DNA of 9,871 bases from Actinomycetota bacterium (GTDB lineage Bacteria > Actinomycetota > Thermoleophilia > Gaiellales > Gaiellaceae): contig PLDP01000042.1 of the NCBI GenBank assembly GCA_003136795.1, forward strand, positions 1 through 9,871, in the 5' to 3' direction. Positions 1-6,575 of this stretch are shown here, piece by piece. The translations under genes were made by a program, and so were the position numbers. Under the pieces are notes generated by a model. That model had not been told where the DNA came from and did no database searches. It saw nothing but the letters and a program-made list of their open reading frames with translations. Every line of letters starts with the position of its first letter. Position 1 is the first letter of the stretch.

Positions 1-132
1 GCCGAGTCGCCGCTGACCTGCGTCGCCGTCGGTTCGGGGCGCAGCCTCGAAGAGTTCGACGCGATCCATCGCAGCTCGCGTGCGCGCCCTCGCTCACGCT
101 CACGCTCACGCTCGCGCGGCCGCCGCTACTAG
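1..132 (+). CDS. mreB: MreB rod-shape actin homologue, C-terminal end only
   Basis: Only the last 43 codons are present; the gene starts outside the window. The first residues, AESPLTCVAVGSGRSLEEF, match the conserved C-terminal signature of MreB (a/e-dPLtcVa.GtGr.Le). MreB is a cytoplasmic actin-like ATPase that forms filaments under the membrane and positions the elongasome. After this signature comes a 19-residue extension made almost wholly of Arg and Ser (SSRARPRSRSRSRSRGRRY), encoded by a hexamer repeat. MreB proteins usually stop soon after the signature, so this basic tail is unusual. The TAG stop is 3 nt before the next ORF, so mreB probably shares a transcript with the acetyltransferase genes. 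The family call rests on a short stretch, but the mreC/mreD/mrdA/rodA genes downstream strongly support it. Confidence 0.88.
   Translation, partial: AESPLTCVAVGSGRSLEEFDAIHRSSRARPRSRSRSRSRGRRY
91..114 (+). repeat. CGCTCA hexamer microsatellite inside the mreB tail
   Basis: Three exact tandem copies of CGCTCA (91-108) are followed by a one-mismatch fourth copy, CGCTCG (109-114). The repeat is in frame with mreB and encodes consecutive Arg-Ser dipeptides. Because the unit is 6 bp, gain or loss of copies keeps the reading frame and changes only the number of RS dipeptides. Confidence 0.9.
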
Positions 133-135
133 GCG

Positions 136-1071
136 ATGCGCGTCGAGGAGATCGACGCGCGCACAGCCCCCGACGACGTGCTGCTCGCGATCCACACGGT
201 CGAGGAGGCCTGCACCTACGAGCGGCCGTTTCGCGAGCCGAGCCTCTCGCTCGCGTACTACCGCCACTGGTCGGACGGCCTCCGCCGGCGCTTCATCGGG
301 CTCGACGGGGACGCGATCGTCGGCGCCGCGGTGCTGATGCTGCCCTCGCCGACGTTCGCGATCGGGGAGGTGCTCGTGCTGCCCGACGCACGCCGGCGCG
401 GGCTCGGCACGGCGCTGCTCGCTGCCGTCACGGATTCGGTGCGCGAGGCAGGCGCGGCGGCGTTCTTCGGCCACCACCACGACGAGGCGGGGGCGGCGTT
501 CGCGCAGGCGGTCGGCGCCGTCGACGACCAGCGCGAGGTGGCGGCCGAGCTGCGCCTGCGCGAGGCGGCGCTGCCCGAGCCTGCGCTGCCGACGGGGTGG
601 CGGCTGGCGTCGTGGTGCGGCACCGCGCCGGACGAGCTCGTCGAGTCGTATGCGCGCGCTCGCGATGCGATGGGCGATGCGCCGGACCCGGCTGGGTTCG
701 AATTCCCGCCGATCGACGTCGCCTGGGTGCGGGCGATGGAGGAGACCGCCGCCGCCCGTGGACGCGAGATCTGGGCGACCGTCGCGCTCGACGAGCGCGA
801 CGAGGTGGGCGCGTTCACCGATGTGCGCGTCTCTGTGCCGCCGTCGCCGGTCGCGGGCACCGACGACAGCGCGACGGCGCCGTGGGCGCGCCGTCGCGGG
901 CTCGCGACCGCGGTCAAGCTCGAGTCGCTCCGCCGCCTGCGCGACGCGCGGCCCGACGTCGAGCTCGTGCGCACGGTCAACGCCGAGGACAACGTCGGCA
1001 TGCGCACGGTGAACACGCGGGCCGGCTTCGTGCCTGTCGCGGTGCGGACGACCACGGTGGTGACGCTGTGA
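136..1071 (+). CDS. Two-domain GNAT-family N-acetyltransferase
   Basis: This 311-aa protein appears to contain two GNAT folds. The N-terminal domain (about residues 1-140) carries the acetyl-CoA loop motif VLPDARRRGLGTALL around residues 81-95. The C-terminal domain (about 155-311) has a second, weaker loop, WARRRGLATAVK (250-261), then NAEDNVGM (282-289) and a terminal GF (297-298), the pattern of actinobacterial tandem GNATs. It should transfer an acetyl group from acetyl-CoA to an amine; the substrate cannot be read from sequence. It is similar in size to mycothiol synthase (MshD), also a double GNAT, but the motifs do not specifically support that. The ATG at 136 has no clear Shine-Dalgarno and lies 3 nt after the mreB stop, so translation is probably coupled to mreB. 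The TGA overlaps the GTG of the next gene by 4 bp. Confidence 0.88.
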   Translation: MRVEEIDARTAPDDVLLAIHTVEEACTYERPFREPSLSLAYYRHWSDGLRRRFIGLDGDAIVGAAVLMLPSPTFAIGEVLVLPDARRRGLGTALLAAVTDSVREAGAAAFFGHHHDEAGAAFAQAVGAVDDQREVAAELRLREAALPEPALPTGWRLASWCGTAPDELVESYARARDAMGDAPDPAGFEFPPIDVAWVRAMEETAAARGREIWATVALDERDEVGAFTDVRVSVPPSPVAGTDDSATAPWARRRGLATAVKLESLRRLRDARPDVELVRTVNAEDNVGMRTVNTRAGFVPVAVRTTTVVTL

Positions 1072-1559
1072 TCGAGACCGAGCGCCTCACACTGCGGCGC
1101 TTCCGCGAGGCCGACCGCAACACCGTCGCCCGCTGGAACGCCGACCCGGAGTACACGCGCCATCTCGCGGGCGTGCAGAGCCGCGAGCAGAGCGACGAGG
1201 CGTTCGACCGCTGGGAGCGCCACTGGGCCGAGCACGGCTTCGGCCTGCTCGCCGTCGAGTGGCGCGAGACCGGTGAGCTCGTGGGTCGCGCCGGCCCGCA
1301 ATACCACCGCATCTGGCCCGACGACCCCGAGATCGGCTGGGCGCTCGACCCGTCCTGGTGGGGCCGCGGCATCGCGACGGAAGCCGGCGCGGCGTCGGTC
1401 TCCTGGGTGTGCGACGAGCTTGGATTCGCGCGTGTCGTCTCGATCACGACGGAGGCGAACGTCGCATCCCGCAACGTGATGGCGAAGCTCGGCTTCACGC
1501 TGCACGCGCGAGTGGACAGCGAGTGGGGACCGCTCTGGGTGCATGCGCTCGACCGGTAG
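1068..1559 (+). CDS. RimJ/RimL-type GNAT N-acetyltransferase
   Basis: The 163-aa product opens with VIETERLTLRRFREAD, the typical start of the RimJ/RimL branch (Acetyltransf_3) that acetylates protein N-termini or small amines. The acetyl-CoA loop is PSWWGRGIATEA (residues 95-106), followed by the NVASRNVMAKLGF motif (130-142), where an Asn and a terminal GF are characteristic. The length matches a complete single-domain member. The GTG start at 1068 is chosen because it gives the family N-terminus exactly and makes a GTGA overlap with the preceding gene; the same frame is open far upstream, but that part is a shadow of the first GNAT gene. The substrate is unknown. Ribosomal protein or antibiotic acetylation would both fit the family, and the exporter next door makes detoxification a reasonable but unproven idea. 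Confidence 0.88.
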   Translation: MIETERLTLRRFREADRNTVARWNADPEYTRHLAGVQSREQSDEAFDRWERHWAEHGFGLLAVEWRETGELVGRAGPQYHRIWPDDPEIGWALDPSWWGRGIATEAGAASVSWVCDELGFARVVSITTEANVASRNVMAKLGFTLHARVDSEWGPLWVHALDR

Positions 1560-1590
1560 CGTGCGGACACACCGTCGTCGTCAGGGGAAG

Positions 1591-1595
1591 AGAGG
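1591..1595 (+). promoter_or_regulatory. Shine-Dalgarno of the MFS gene
   Basis: AGAGG, within the purine run 1583-1595, lies 6 nt before the GTG at 1602 and supports that non-ATG start. The 42-nt gap after the second GNAT gene shows no obvious terminator or promoter, so the exporter may be co-transcribed with the GNAT pair. Confidence 0.65.
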
Positions 1596-1601
1596 TACGT
1601 C

Positions 1602-3053
1602 GTGAGGTCGGAGCCGAACCGCTGGCTTGTGCTTGTGCTCGTCTGCATTGCCCAGTTCATGGTCGTGCTGGACGCAACGATCGTGAACGTCGCGCTGCCG
1701 TCCATTCAGCGCGGGTTGCATTTCTCGCCGACGAGCCTGCAGTGGATCGTCAACGGCTACACGCTGATGTTCGGCGGCTTCCTGCTGCTCGGCGGCCGCC
1801 TCTCCGACCTGCTCGGCCGGCAGCGACTGTTCATCGCAGGCGTGATCGTGTTCACTATCGCGTCCCTGGTCAACGGCCTGGCGACGTCGGCCGACGTGCT
1901 GATCGCCGGACGCGCCTGCCAGGGGCTCGGCGGTGCGCTCGTCTCGCCCGCGGCGCTCTCGATCGTCACCACGACCTTTTCCGAGGGCGCCGAGCGCACG
2001 AAGGCGCTGGGTGTCTGGAGCGCGATCGCGGCCGGCGGCGCCGCGGCGGGCCTCGTGATCGGCGGGTTCCTCACCGAGACGTTCTCGTGGCGCTGGGTCT
2101 TCTTCGTCAACCTGCCGATCGGCGTCGCCGCCGCGCTCCTCTCGCTGCGCTTCGTCCCGAACTCGCGCGCCGACGAGCGGCCGGAGACCTACGACGCCGC
2201 CGGTGCGGTGACGGTGACGGGTGGCCTGCTCGTGCTGGTCTTCGCGATCGTCAAGGCGCAGAGCTACGGCTGGGGCTCGGCGAAGACGGCCGGGCTCTTC
2301 GTGCTCGCACTCGCACTGCTCACCGCGTTCGTCGTGATCGAGCGGCGCTCGAAGGCGCCGCTGATCCGACTCGGCATCTTCGGCATGCGCTCGCTCTCGG
2401 GCAGCAACGCGGCGATGCTCCTCGTCGCCTCCGGCCTGTTCGCGATGTTCTACTTCGCGTCGCTCTACATGCAGGAGATCCTCGGCTACAGGCCGCTGAA
2501 GGCCGGCTTCGCGTTCGTGCCGTTCACGCTCGGGATCATCATCGGGGCGATTGCGTCGCAGGCGCTGATCCGGCGCATCGGCATCCGCGCCGTCACGTTC
2601 ATCGGCATCACGATGGGCACGGCCGGTCTCCTGTACTTCGCGCGGCTGCCGACGCACGGCACGTATCTCCGCGACCTGCTGCCGACGATCGTCGTCGTGT
2701 CGATCGGAATGGGGATGACCTTCGTCCCGTTGACGCTGCTCGCGACGACCAACGTGCAGGCCGAGGATGCGGGACTCGCCTCGGGCCTCTTCAACACGTC
2801 GCAGCAGGTGGGTGGCGCGCTCGGCTTGGCGATCCTCTCGACGCTCGCGGCCTCGCGGACGAGCAACCTGCTGCCGCACCCCGCCCTGGCGAGCATCGCC
2901 ATGCACGGCGCCGCGCTGACGAAGGGCTACCACGTCGCCTTCGCGGTCGGCGCCGCGATGCTCATTGGGGCGCTCGTCGTGCTGGCGGTCACGATCCGCA
3001 AGCGGGACGTCGAGCAGATCGACGGCGGGCAGGTCAGCCTGACACCCGCCTAA
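1602..3053 (+). CDS. DHA2-family (EmrB/QacA-type) MFS drug:proton antiporter
   Basis: This 483-aa integral membrane protein has the length and motifs of the 14-TM DHA2 family. Motif D1 is seen as LDATIVNVALP (residues 23-33, with the key Asp24 in the first TM). Motif A is GGRLSDLLGRQRLF (64-77) in the TM2-TM3 loop. A motif C-like antiporter segment, GAAAGLVIGGFL (146-157), is followed by SWRWVFFVNLPIG (162-174), a strong DHA2 signature; Leu stands where motif C usually has Pro. Such proteins expel hydrophobic or cationic drugs and metabolites in exchange for protons; the substrate cannot be predicted. The GTG start at 1602 has a good Shine-Dalgarno and leaves a short cytoplasmic N-terminus before TM1. 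No TetR/MarR-type regulator is seen beside it, which is unusual for this family. It sits between the GNAT pair and mreC, and separates mreB from its usual partners. Confidence 0.92.
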   Translation: MRSEPNRWLVLVLVCIAQFMVVLDATIVNVALPSIQRGLHFSPTSLQWIVNGYTLMFGGFLLLGGRLSDLLGRQRLFIAGVIVFTIASLVNGLATSADVLIAGRACQGLGGALVSPAALSIVTTTFSEGAERTKALGVWSAIAAGGAAAGLVIGGFLTETFSWRWVFFVNLPIGVAAALLSLRFVPNSRADERPETYDAAGAVTVTGGLLVLVFAIVKAQSYGWGSAKTAGLFVLALALLTAFVVIERRSKAPLIRLGIFGMRSLSGSNAAMLLVASGLFAMFYFASLYMQEILGYRPLKAGFAFVPFTLGIIIGAIASQALIRRIGIRAVTFIGITMGTAGLLYFARLPTHGTYLRDLLPTIVVVSIGMGMTFVPLTLLATTNVQAEDAGLASGLFNTSQQVGGALGLAILSTLAASRTSNLLPHPALASIAMHGAALTKGYHVAFAVGAAMLIGALVVLAVTIRKRDVEQIDGGQVSLTPA

Positions 3054-3087
3054 AACCGCACGAAGACAGCCGGAATGGGCCTGAGTG

Positions 3088-3116
3088 AGCGCCGGGACTG
3101 CGATCCTCCCGGCGCT
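3088..3116 (+). terminator. Perfect 10-bp inverted repeat between the MFS gene and mreC
   Basis: AGCGCCGGGA (3088-3097) and TCCCGGCGCT (3107-3116) are exact reverse complements separated by 9 nt. The GC-rich hairpin begins 34 nt after the MFS stop and could end that transcript, although no T-run follows, so it would be a non-canonical terminator. It also covers the place where a -35 element for the downstream -10 box would lie, so an operator is the alternative. Confidence 0.5.
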
Positions 3117-3121
3117 GCGGC

Positions 3122-3127
3122 TACGCT
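3122..3127 (+). promoter_or_regulatory. Candidate -10 box of the mreC operon, leaderless start
   Basis: TACGCT fits the actinobacterial TANNNT -10 consensus. It ends 7 nt before the GTG at 3135, the spacing expected when transcription begins at the start codon itself (leaderless mRNA). No good -35 is visible; the 17-bp-spaced position (3099-3104, TGCGAT) lies in the loop of the inverted repeat. The call rests on pattern and spacing only. Confidence 0.45.
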
Positions 3128-3134
3128 CTCCCGA

Positions 3135-4061
3135 GTGCCTCGCAACCGGACCGTCCGTCTCGCGGTCCTGGGCTCCTCGGTCCAGCGCGCCGCTTCTTCC
3201 GGCTACCCCTCGAGTCGCTCCAGCGCCCTCAAGCGCCGGGTCATCGTGGGCGGCCTCGTGCTGCTCTCGCTCGTTCTGATCACCGTCTCGTTCCGCTCGA
3301 GCGCGCTCGACGGCGTGCAGGGGACGGCGGCGAGCATCCTGCGCCCGTTCGAGGTGGCCGCCGACCGCGTGACGCGGCCCTTCCGGGACGCGGTCAGCTG
3401 GACGCGCGGGCTCGTCGACGCAAAGGCGGAGAACAAGAAGCTGCGGGGGCAGATCCAGAACCTGCAGCAGCAGTTGATCCTCGACGAGGGGGCGGTGCAG
3501 GAGAACGTTCAGCTCCGTGCCGCGCTCTACTACCACGGCCCCGCGTCGATCGCGAGCTTCAACCAGGTGCATGCGGCGGTGCTCGTCAACCCGCAGAACG
3601 CGATCGACCAGAGCGTCGAGATCGCCGCCGGCTCGCAAGCTGGCGTTCATGTCGGCAACGTCGTGATCGCGAGCTCGGGTGGGCTCGTCGGAACGGTTGC
3701 GCGCGTCTTGGGAAGCGAGGCGCGTGTCACGCTGCTCACCGACGACCAGAGCGCGGTCACCGCGGCCGACCTGACGCATCCGACTGCGGTCGGCGTGATC
3801 AAGCGTGGCGGTGGGGGCAGCGACGTGCTGATCCTCGATCGCGTTTCGAAGACCGAGGACGTCAACGTCGGGGACACGATCATCACGGCCGGCACGCTCG
3901 GGACGAGCGCGCTGCCGTCGCTGTTCCCGCGCGGCATCCCGGTCGGCTCCGTGACGAGCCAGAGCAACAACGACGTCAACGCGTTCAAGAACATCCAGGT
4001 CTCGCCGCTCGTCGATTTCTCGTCGCTGCAGTCCGTGATCGTCCTCGTCCCGAAGCACTGA
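3135..4061 (+). CDS. mreC: Rod shape-determining protein MreC
   Basis: The 308-aa product has the MreC layout: a basic cytoplasmic N-terminus (1-35), one TM helix (about 36-53, VIVGGLVLLSLVLITVSF), a coiled coil (about 92-130, with DAKAENKKLRGQIQNLQQQL), and the periplasm-facing beta domain including VLVNPQNAIDQ (149-159) and FPRGIPVGSV (264-273), both hallmark stretches. MreC is a bitopic scaffold that activates the RodA-PBP2 synthase and links it to MreB and MreD. An in-frame ATG exists at 3075, but that extension would be translated through the inverted repeat and -10 box and looks unlike protein. The GTG at 3135 is therefore preferred, probably as a leaderless start. The 35-residue tail before the TM is longer than in many MreC proteins, so a still later start is possible. 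The TGA overlaps the mreD ATG by 1 bp. Confidence 0.93.
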   Translation: MPRNRTVRLAVLGSSVQRAASSGYPSSRSSALKRRVIVGGLVLLSLVLITVSFRSSALDGVQGTAASILRPFEVAADRVTRPFRDAVSWTRGLVDAKAENKKLRGQIQNLQQQLILDEGAVQENVQLRAALYYHGPASIASFNQVHAAVLVNPQNAIDQSVEIAAGSQAGVHVGNVVIASSGGLVGTVARVLGSEARVTLLTDDQSAVTAADLTHPTAVGVIKRGGGGSDVLILDRVSKTEDVNVGDTIITAGTLGTSALPSLFPRGIPVGSVTSQSNNDVNAFKNIQVSPLVDFSSLQSVIVLVPKH

Positions 4062-4573
4062 TGGACGGCATCAAGGCCGCACTCGTCCTTTTTGTCGTGG
4101 CGCTGCTGCAGCTCTCGGTGCTGACCGAGTACCGCCCGTTCCGCACCGCGAGCATCGTCGTCGTCGCGTTGCTCTCCGTCTCGTTGCTGCGCGGCTCGGT
4201 GTTCGGCGCCGTGGCCGGCTTCATGACGGGGCTGCTGCTCGACACCGCAACGCTCGGGACGCTCGGCATCACCTCGCTGCTGCTGACGGTCGGCGGCTTC
4301 TGGATCGGCCGCTACGGCGAGACGACCGCGCGCGACCGCTTCCACGCGCCGTATCTCTCGGTCGCCGTCGTCACCGTCCTTTACGCGTTCGGCCAGGTCG
4401 GGCTGCAGTTCGTGCTCGGCGAGCCGGCGCCGGCGGGGCTCGTCGCACAGGGCGTGCCGCTCGCGCTGCTCGTGAACCTGTTGCTGACGCTGCCCGTCTA
4501 CACGCTCATCCGTCGGCTGTTCCCGCCGCTCGAACTGGGCGACCGCGTCCGCGAGGTGCGCCTCCTTGGCTAG
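4061..4573 (+). CDS. mreD: Rod shape-determining membrane protein MreD
   Basis: MreD is a small polytopic protein, 170 aa here, with about five or six hydrophobic segments. The conserved core GFMTGLLLDTATLGTLG (residues 53-69) matches the G..aGl..D....g.lG pattern typical of the family, with Asp61 as the conserved acidic residue. The C-terminal PVYTLIRRLF (145-154) is also typical. It acts with MreC in the cytoplasmic membrane to hold the elongation complex; no enzymatic activity is known. ATG at 4061 shares its A with the mreC TGA (TGATG), so translation is coupled. Its end overlaps the TTG start of mrdA by 8 bp. Sequence conservation in this family is low, so gene order carries part of the weight. 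Confidence 0.92.
   Translation: MDGIKAALVLFVVALLQLSVLTEYRPFRTASIVVVALLSVSLLRGSVFGAVAGFMTGLLLDTATLGTLGITSLLLTVGGFWIGRYGETTARDRFHAPYLSVAVVTVLYAFGQVGLQFVLGEPAPAGLVAQGVPLALLVNLLLTLPVYTLIRRLFPPLELGDRVREVRLLG
4553..4558 (+). promoter_or_regulatory. Shine-Dalgarno for the TTG start of mrdA, inside mreD
   Basis: GAGGTG lies within the last codons of mreD, 7 nt before TTG 4566. It supports the rare TTG as the mrdA start, since no ATG or GTG occurs in a suitable position nearby. Confidence 0.6.
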
Positions 4574-6575
4574 CAGCGGGGTCGGCGCCAGGGGTCGCTT
4601 TCTTCCCGGCGACCCGCGCACCTCGGAGCCGTACCGGCTGACGCCGCAGACCGCGCTCCGCGTCGCGGTCCTCGCCTTCCTCGCGCTTGGCGTGTTCGCC
4701 GTCCTCTTCCTGCGCCTCTGGGCGCTGCAGGTGCTCTCCGGCGACCGCTACCTCGCCCAGGCGAACGACAACCGCGTCCGCACGCTGTACCTCGAGGCTC
4801 AGCGCGGCCCGATCCTCGACCGGAACGGCAAGGTGCTCGTTGAGAACGTGCCCGGTACGCGGCTCGAGCTGTGGCCGGCCGACCTCCCCAAGACGTGGAA
4901 GGCGCAGCTGACGGAGCTACAGGCGATCTCGAAGGTGACCGGCACCTCCGTGTCGGGGATGGTCGCGCAGCTGAAAGAGCACGGCTCCGACCCGCTGACG
5001 CCGATCGTCGTGCAGCGCGGCCTGCGCCAGGACCAGATCGACTACCTCGAAGAGCGCGCCGCGCAGTTCCCCGGCGTGCAGACGCAGGACAGCTTCCTGC
5101 GCAAATACCCGTACCAGTCACTTGCCGCGCAGGTGCTCGGCTACGTCGGGCAGATCAGCGAGCAGGAGTACAAGCAAAAGAAGAAGGCCGGCTATCAGCC
5201 GACCGACTCGATCGGCCAGGCGGGGGTCGAGTCCGAGTACGACACCTACCTGCGGGGCAAGAACGGTACGGCGCAGCTGACCGTCGACTCGCTCGGCCGC
5301 CCGAAAGGCCCGGCGACGCTCGTGACGCAGGCGAGCCCGGGCGAGGCGCTGCGCCTGACGCTCAACATCGGCCTGCAGCGTGCGGCGGAGCAGGCGCTGC
5401 GCTACGGCATCAGCCTCGCGCACACCGGCATCGAGGGGAAATACGCGGACGGCGGCGCGATCGTGGCAATGGACCCGCGGAACGGCGCAATTCTCGCGAT
5501 GGCGTCGTATCCGACCTACCAGCCGTCGATCTACGTCGGGCACGCCGACGCGCAGAAGCTCGCGCCGCTGATTGATCTAAAAGCGGCTGCGGCGGCGAAC
5601 TACCCCGGCATCAACCGCGCGATCGACGCGACCTATCCGCCGGGCTCGGTGTTCAAGCCCGTCACCGCGCTCGCGGCGATGCAGGCGGGGATCGTGCATC
5701 CCTTCGACCAGATTCTCTGCTCGCCCGACTTCAAGGATCACGGCCAGACCTTCCTGAACTGGACGCCGCTGATCGACCAGTGGATCGACCTGCCGACCGC
5801 GCTCGCGATGTCGTGTGACACGTACTTCTACGAGCTCGGCAAGCGCTTCTACGACCTGCCGGCCTACCAGGGCCACCAGTTGCAGGGCTGGGCGACGCGC
5901 TTCGGGCTCGGCGAGCTCACCGGTGTCGACCTCAGCCCCGAGGCCAAGGGCCTGATCCCGACGCCGGAGTACCTGCGCCAGCGCTACCCGGCGAGCAAGG
6001 GCTACGGCGTCCTCGACCGCACGTGGAAGCCGGGCTATTCGATCCAGATGGCGATCGGGCAGGGGCAGGTCCTCGTCACGCCGCTGCAGATGACGCGCCT
6101 CTACGCGATGATCGCGAACGGCGGCAAGCTCGTCACGCCCCATCTCGCCGACGACGTCGAGCTGACCGGCTCCAACTCGCAGCCCGCGCGCGTCCTGCGC
6201 CGTTTCGGCGCCCAGCCGGCGCAGCCGAGCGGGGTCGACCCCACCGCCTTGCGCTACGTGCAGCAGGGGCTCGAGGAGGCGACCCATGCGTCGTTCGGCA
6301 CCGGCGTGGGCGTGTTCGGCAGCTTCCCGGTCAACATCGCCGGGAAGACTGGCAGCGCCGAGAAGAACGTGACGCTGCCGGGCGACCGGTACCCGCAGAA
6401 CCTGACGCAGTCGTGGTGGTGCGGGTACGGCCCGTACCTCTCACCGACGATCACGGTGTGCGCCGTGATCGAGAACGGCGGCCACGGAGGCACCGCCGCG
6501 GCGCCCGCAGCGCTGCGCGTGTTCGAGCAGTACTTCAAGAAGACGGCCAACGTGACCCAGCACGCCTCCGACTGA
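4566..6575 (+). CDS. mrdA: Penicillin-binding protein 2 (class B, elongasome transpeptidase)
   Basis: This 669-aa class B PBP cross-links the peptides of new lateral-wall peptidoglycan and works as a pair with RodA. A cytoplasmic stretch is followed by one TM helix (about 32-55). The pedestal domain carries RGPILDRNGKVLVEN (80-94) and the segment SIGQAGVESEYDTYLRGKNG (215-234), both standard in PBP2. The transpeptidase domain begins near GAIVAMDPRNGAILAMASYP (297-316). All three active-site motifs are present: S361-V-F-K364 (nucleophile Ser361), S416-C-D418 (the SxD form used by PBP2-type proteins) and K594-T-G596. The protein looks complete and functional. The TTG start is supported by a Shine-Dalgarno inside mreD and an 8-bp overlap. 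The TGA overlaps the rodA ATG by 1 bp. It should be a beta-lactam target. Confidence 0.95.
   Translation: MASSGVGARGRFLPGDPRTSEPYRLTPQTALRVAVLAFLALGVFAVLFLRLWALQVLSGDRYLAQANDNRVRTLYLEAQRGPILDRNGKVLVENVPGTRLELWPADLPKTWKAQLTELQAISKVTGTSVSGMVAQLKEHGSDPLTPIVVQRGLRQDQIDYLEERAAQFPGVQTQDSFLRKYPYQSLAAQVLGYVGQISEQEYKQKKKAGYQPTDSIGQAGVESEYDTYLRGKNGTAQLTVDSLGRPKGPATLVTQASPGEALRLTLNIGLQRAAEQALRYGISLAHTGIEGKYADGGAIVAMDPRNGAILAMASYPTYQPSIYVGHADAQKLAPLIDLKAAAAANYPGINRAIDATYPPGSVFKPVTALAAMQAGIVHPFDQILCSPDFKDHGQTFLNWTPLIDQWIDLPTALAMSCDTYFYELGKRFYDLPAYQGHQLQGWATRFGLGELTGVDLSPEAKGLIPTPEYLRQRYPASKGYGVLDRTWKPGYSIQMAIGQGQVLVTPLQMTRLYAMIANGGKLVTPHLADDVELTGSNSQPARVLRRFGAQPAQPSGVDPTALRYVQQGLEEATHASFGTGVGVFGSFPVNIAGKTGSAEKNVTLPGDRYPQNLTQSWWCGYGPYLSPTITVCAVIENGGHGGTAAAPAALRVFEQYFKKTANVTQHASD

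Noticed and set aside
91..114. Tandem repeat considered as a CRISPR or other repeat array
   Set aside because: The unit is 6 bp without spacers and lies in the coding frame of mreB, so it is a microsatellite.
597..1067. Upstream extension of the second GNAT gene
   Set aside because: This part lies inside the first GNAT gene in another frame and is Arg-rich nonsense. The family N-terminus begins exactly at GTG 1068.
136..1071. Calling the double GNAT mycothiol synthase (MshD)
   Set aside because: Size and two-domain layout fit, but the visible motifs are those of general actinobacterial tandem GNATs and no mycothiol gene is nearby.
1557..1562. TAGCGT as a -10 for the MFS gene
   Set aside because: It spans the stop codon of the preceding gene and has no -35 or extended -10; a single TANNNT match is common by chance.
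3075..3134. Upstream ATG extension of mreC
   Set aside because: It has no fitting Shine-Dalgarno, would be translated through a perfect inverted repeat and the candidate -10, and adds residues unlike an MreC N-terminus.
1581..4058. A very long open frame on the - strand (825 codons) opposite the MFS gene and mreC
   Set aside because: The translation is dominated by Arg, Asp, Glu and Ala with no domain or TM pattern. It is the usual antisense shadow of high-GC genes, while the + strand carries clear MFS and MreC motifs.
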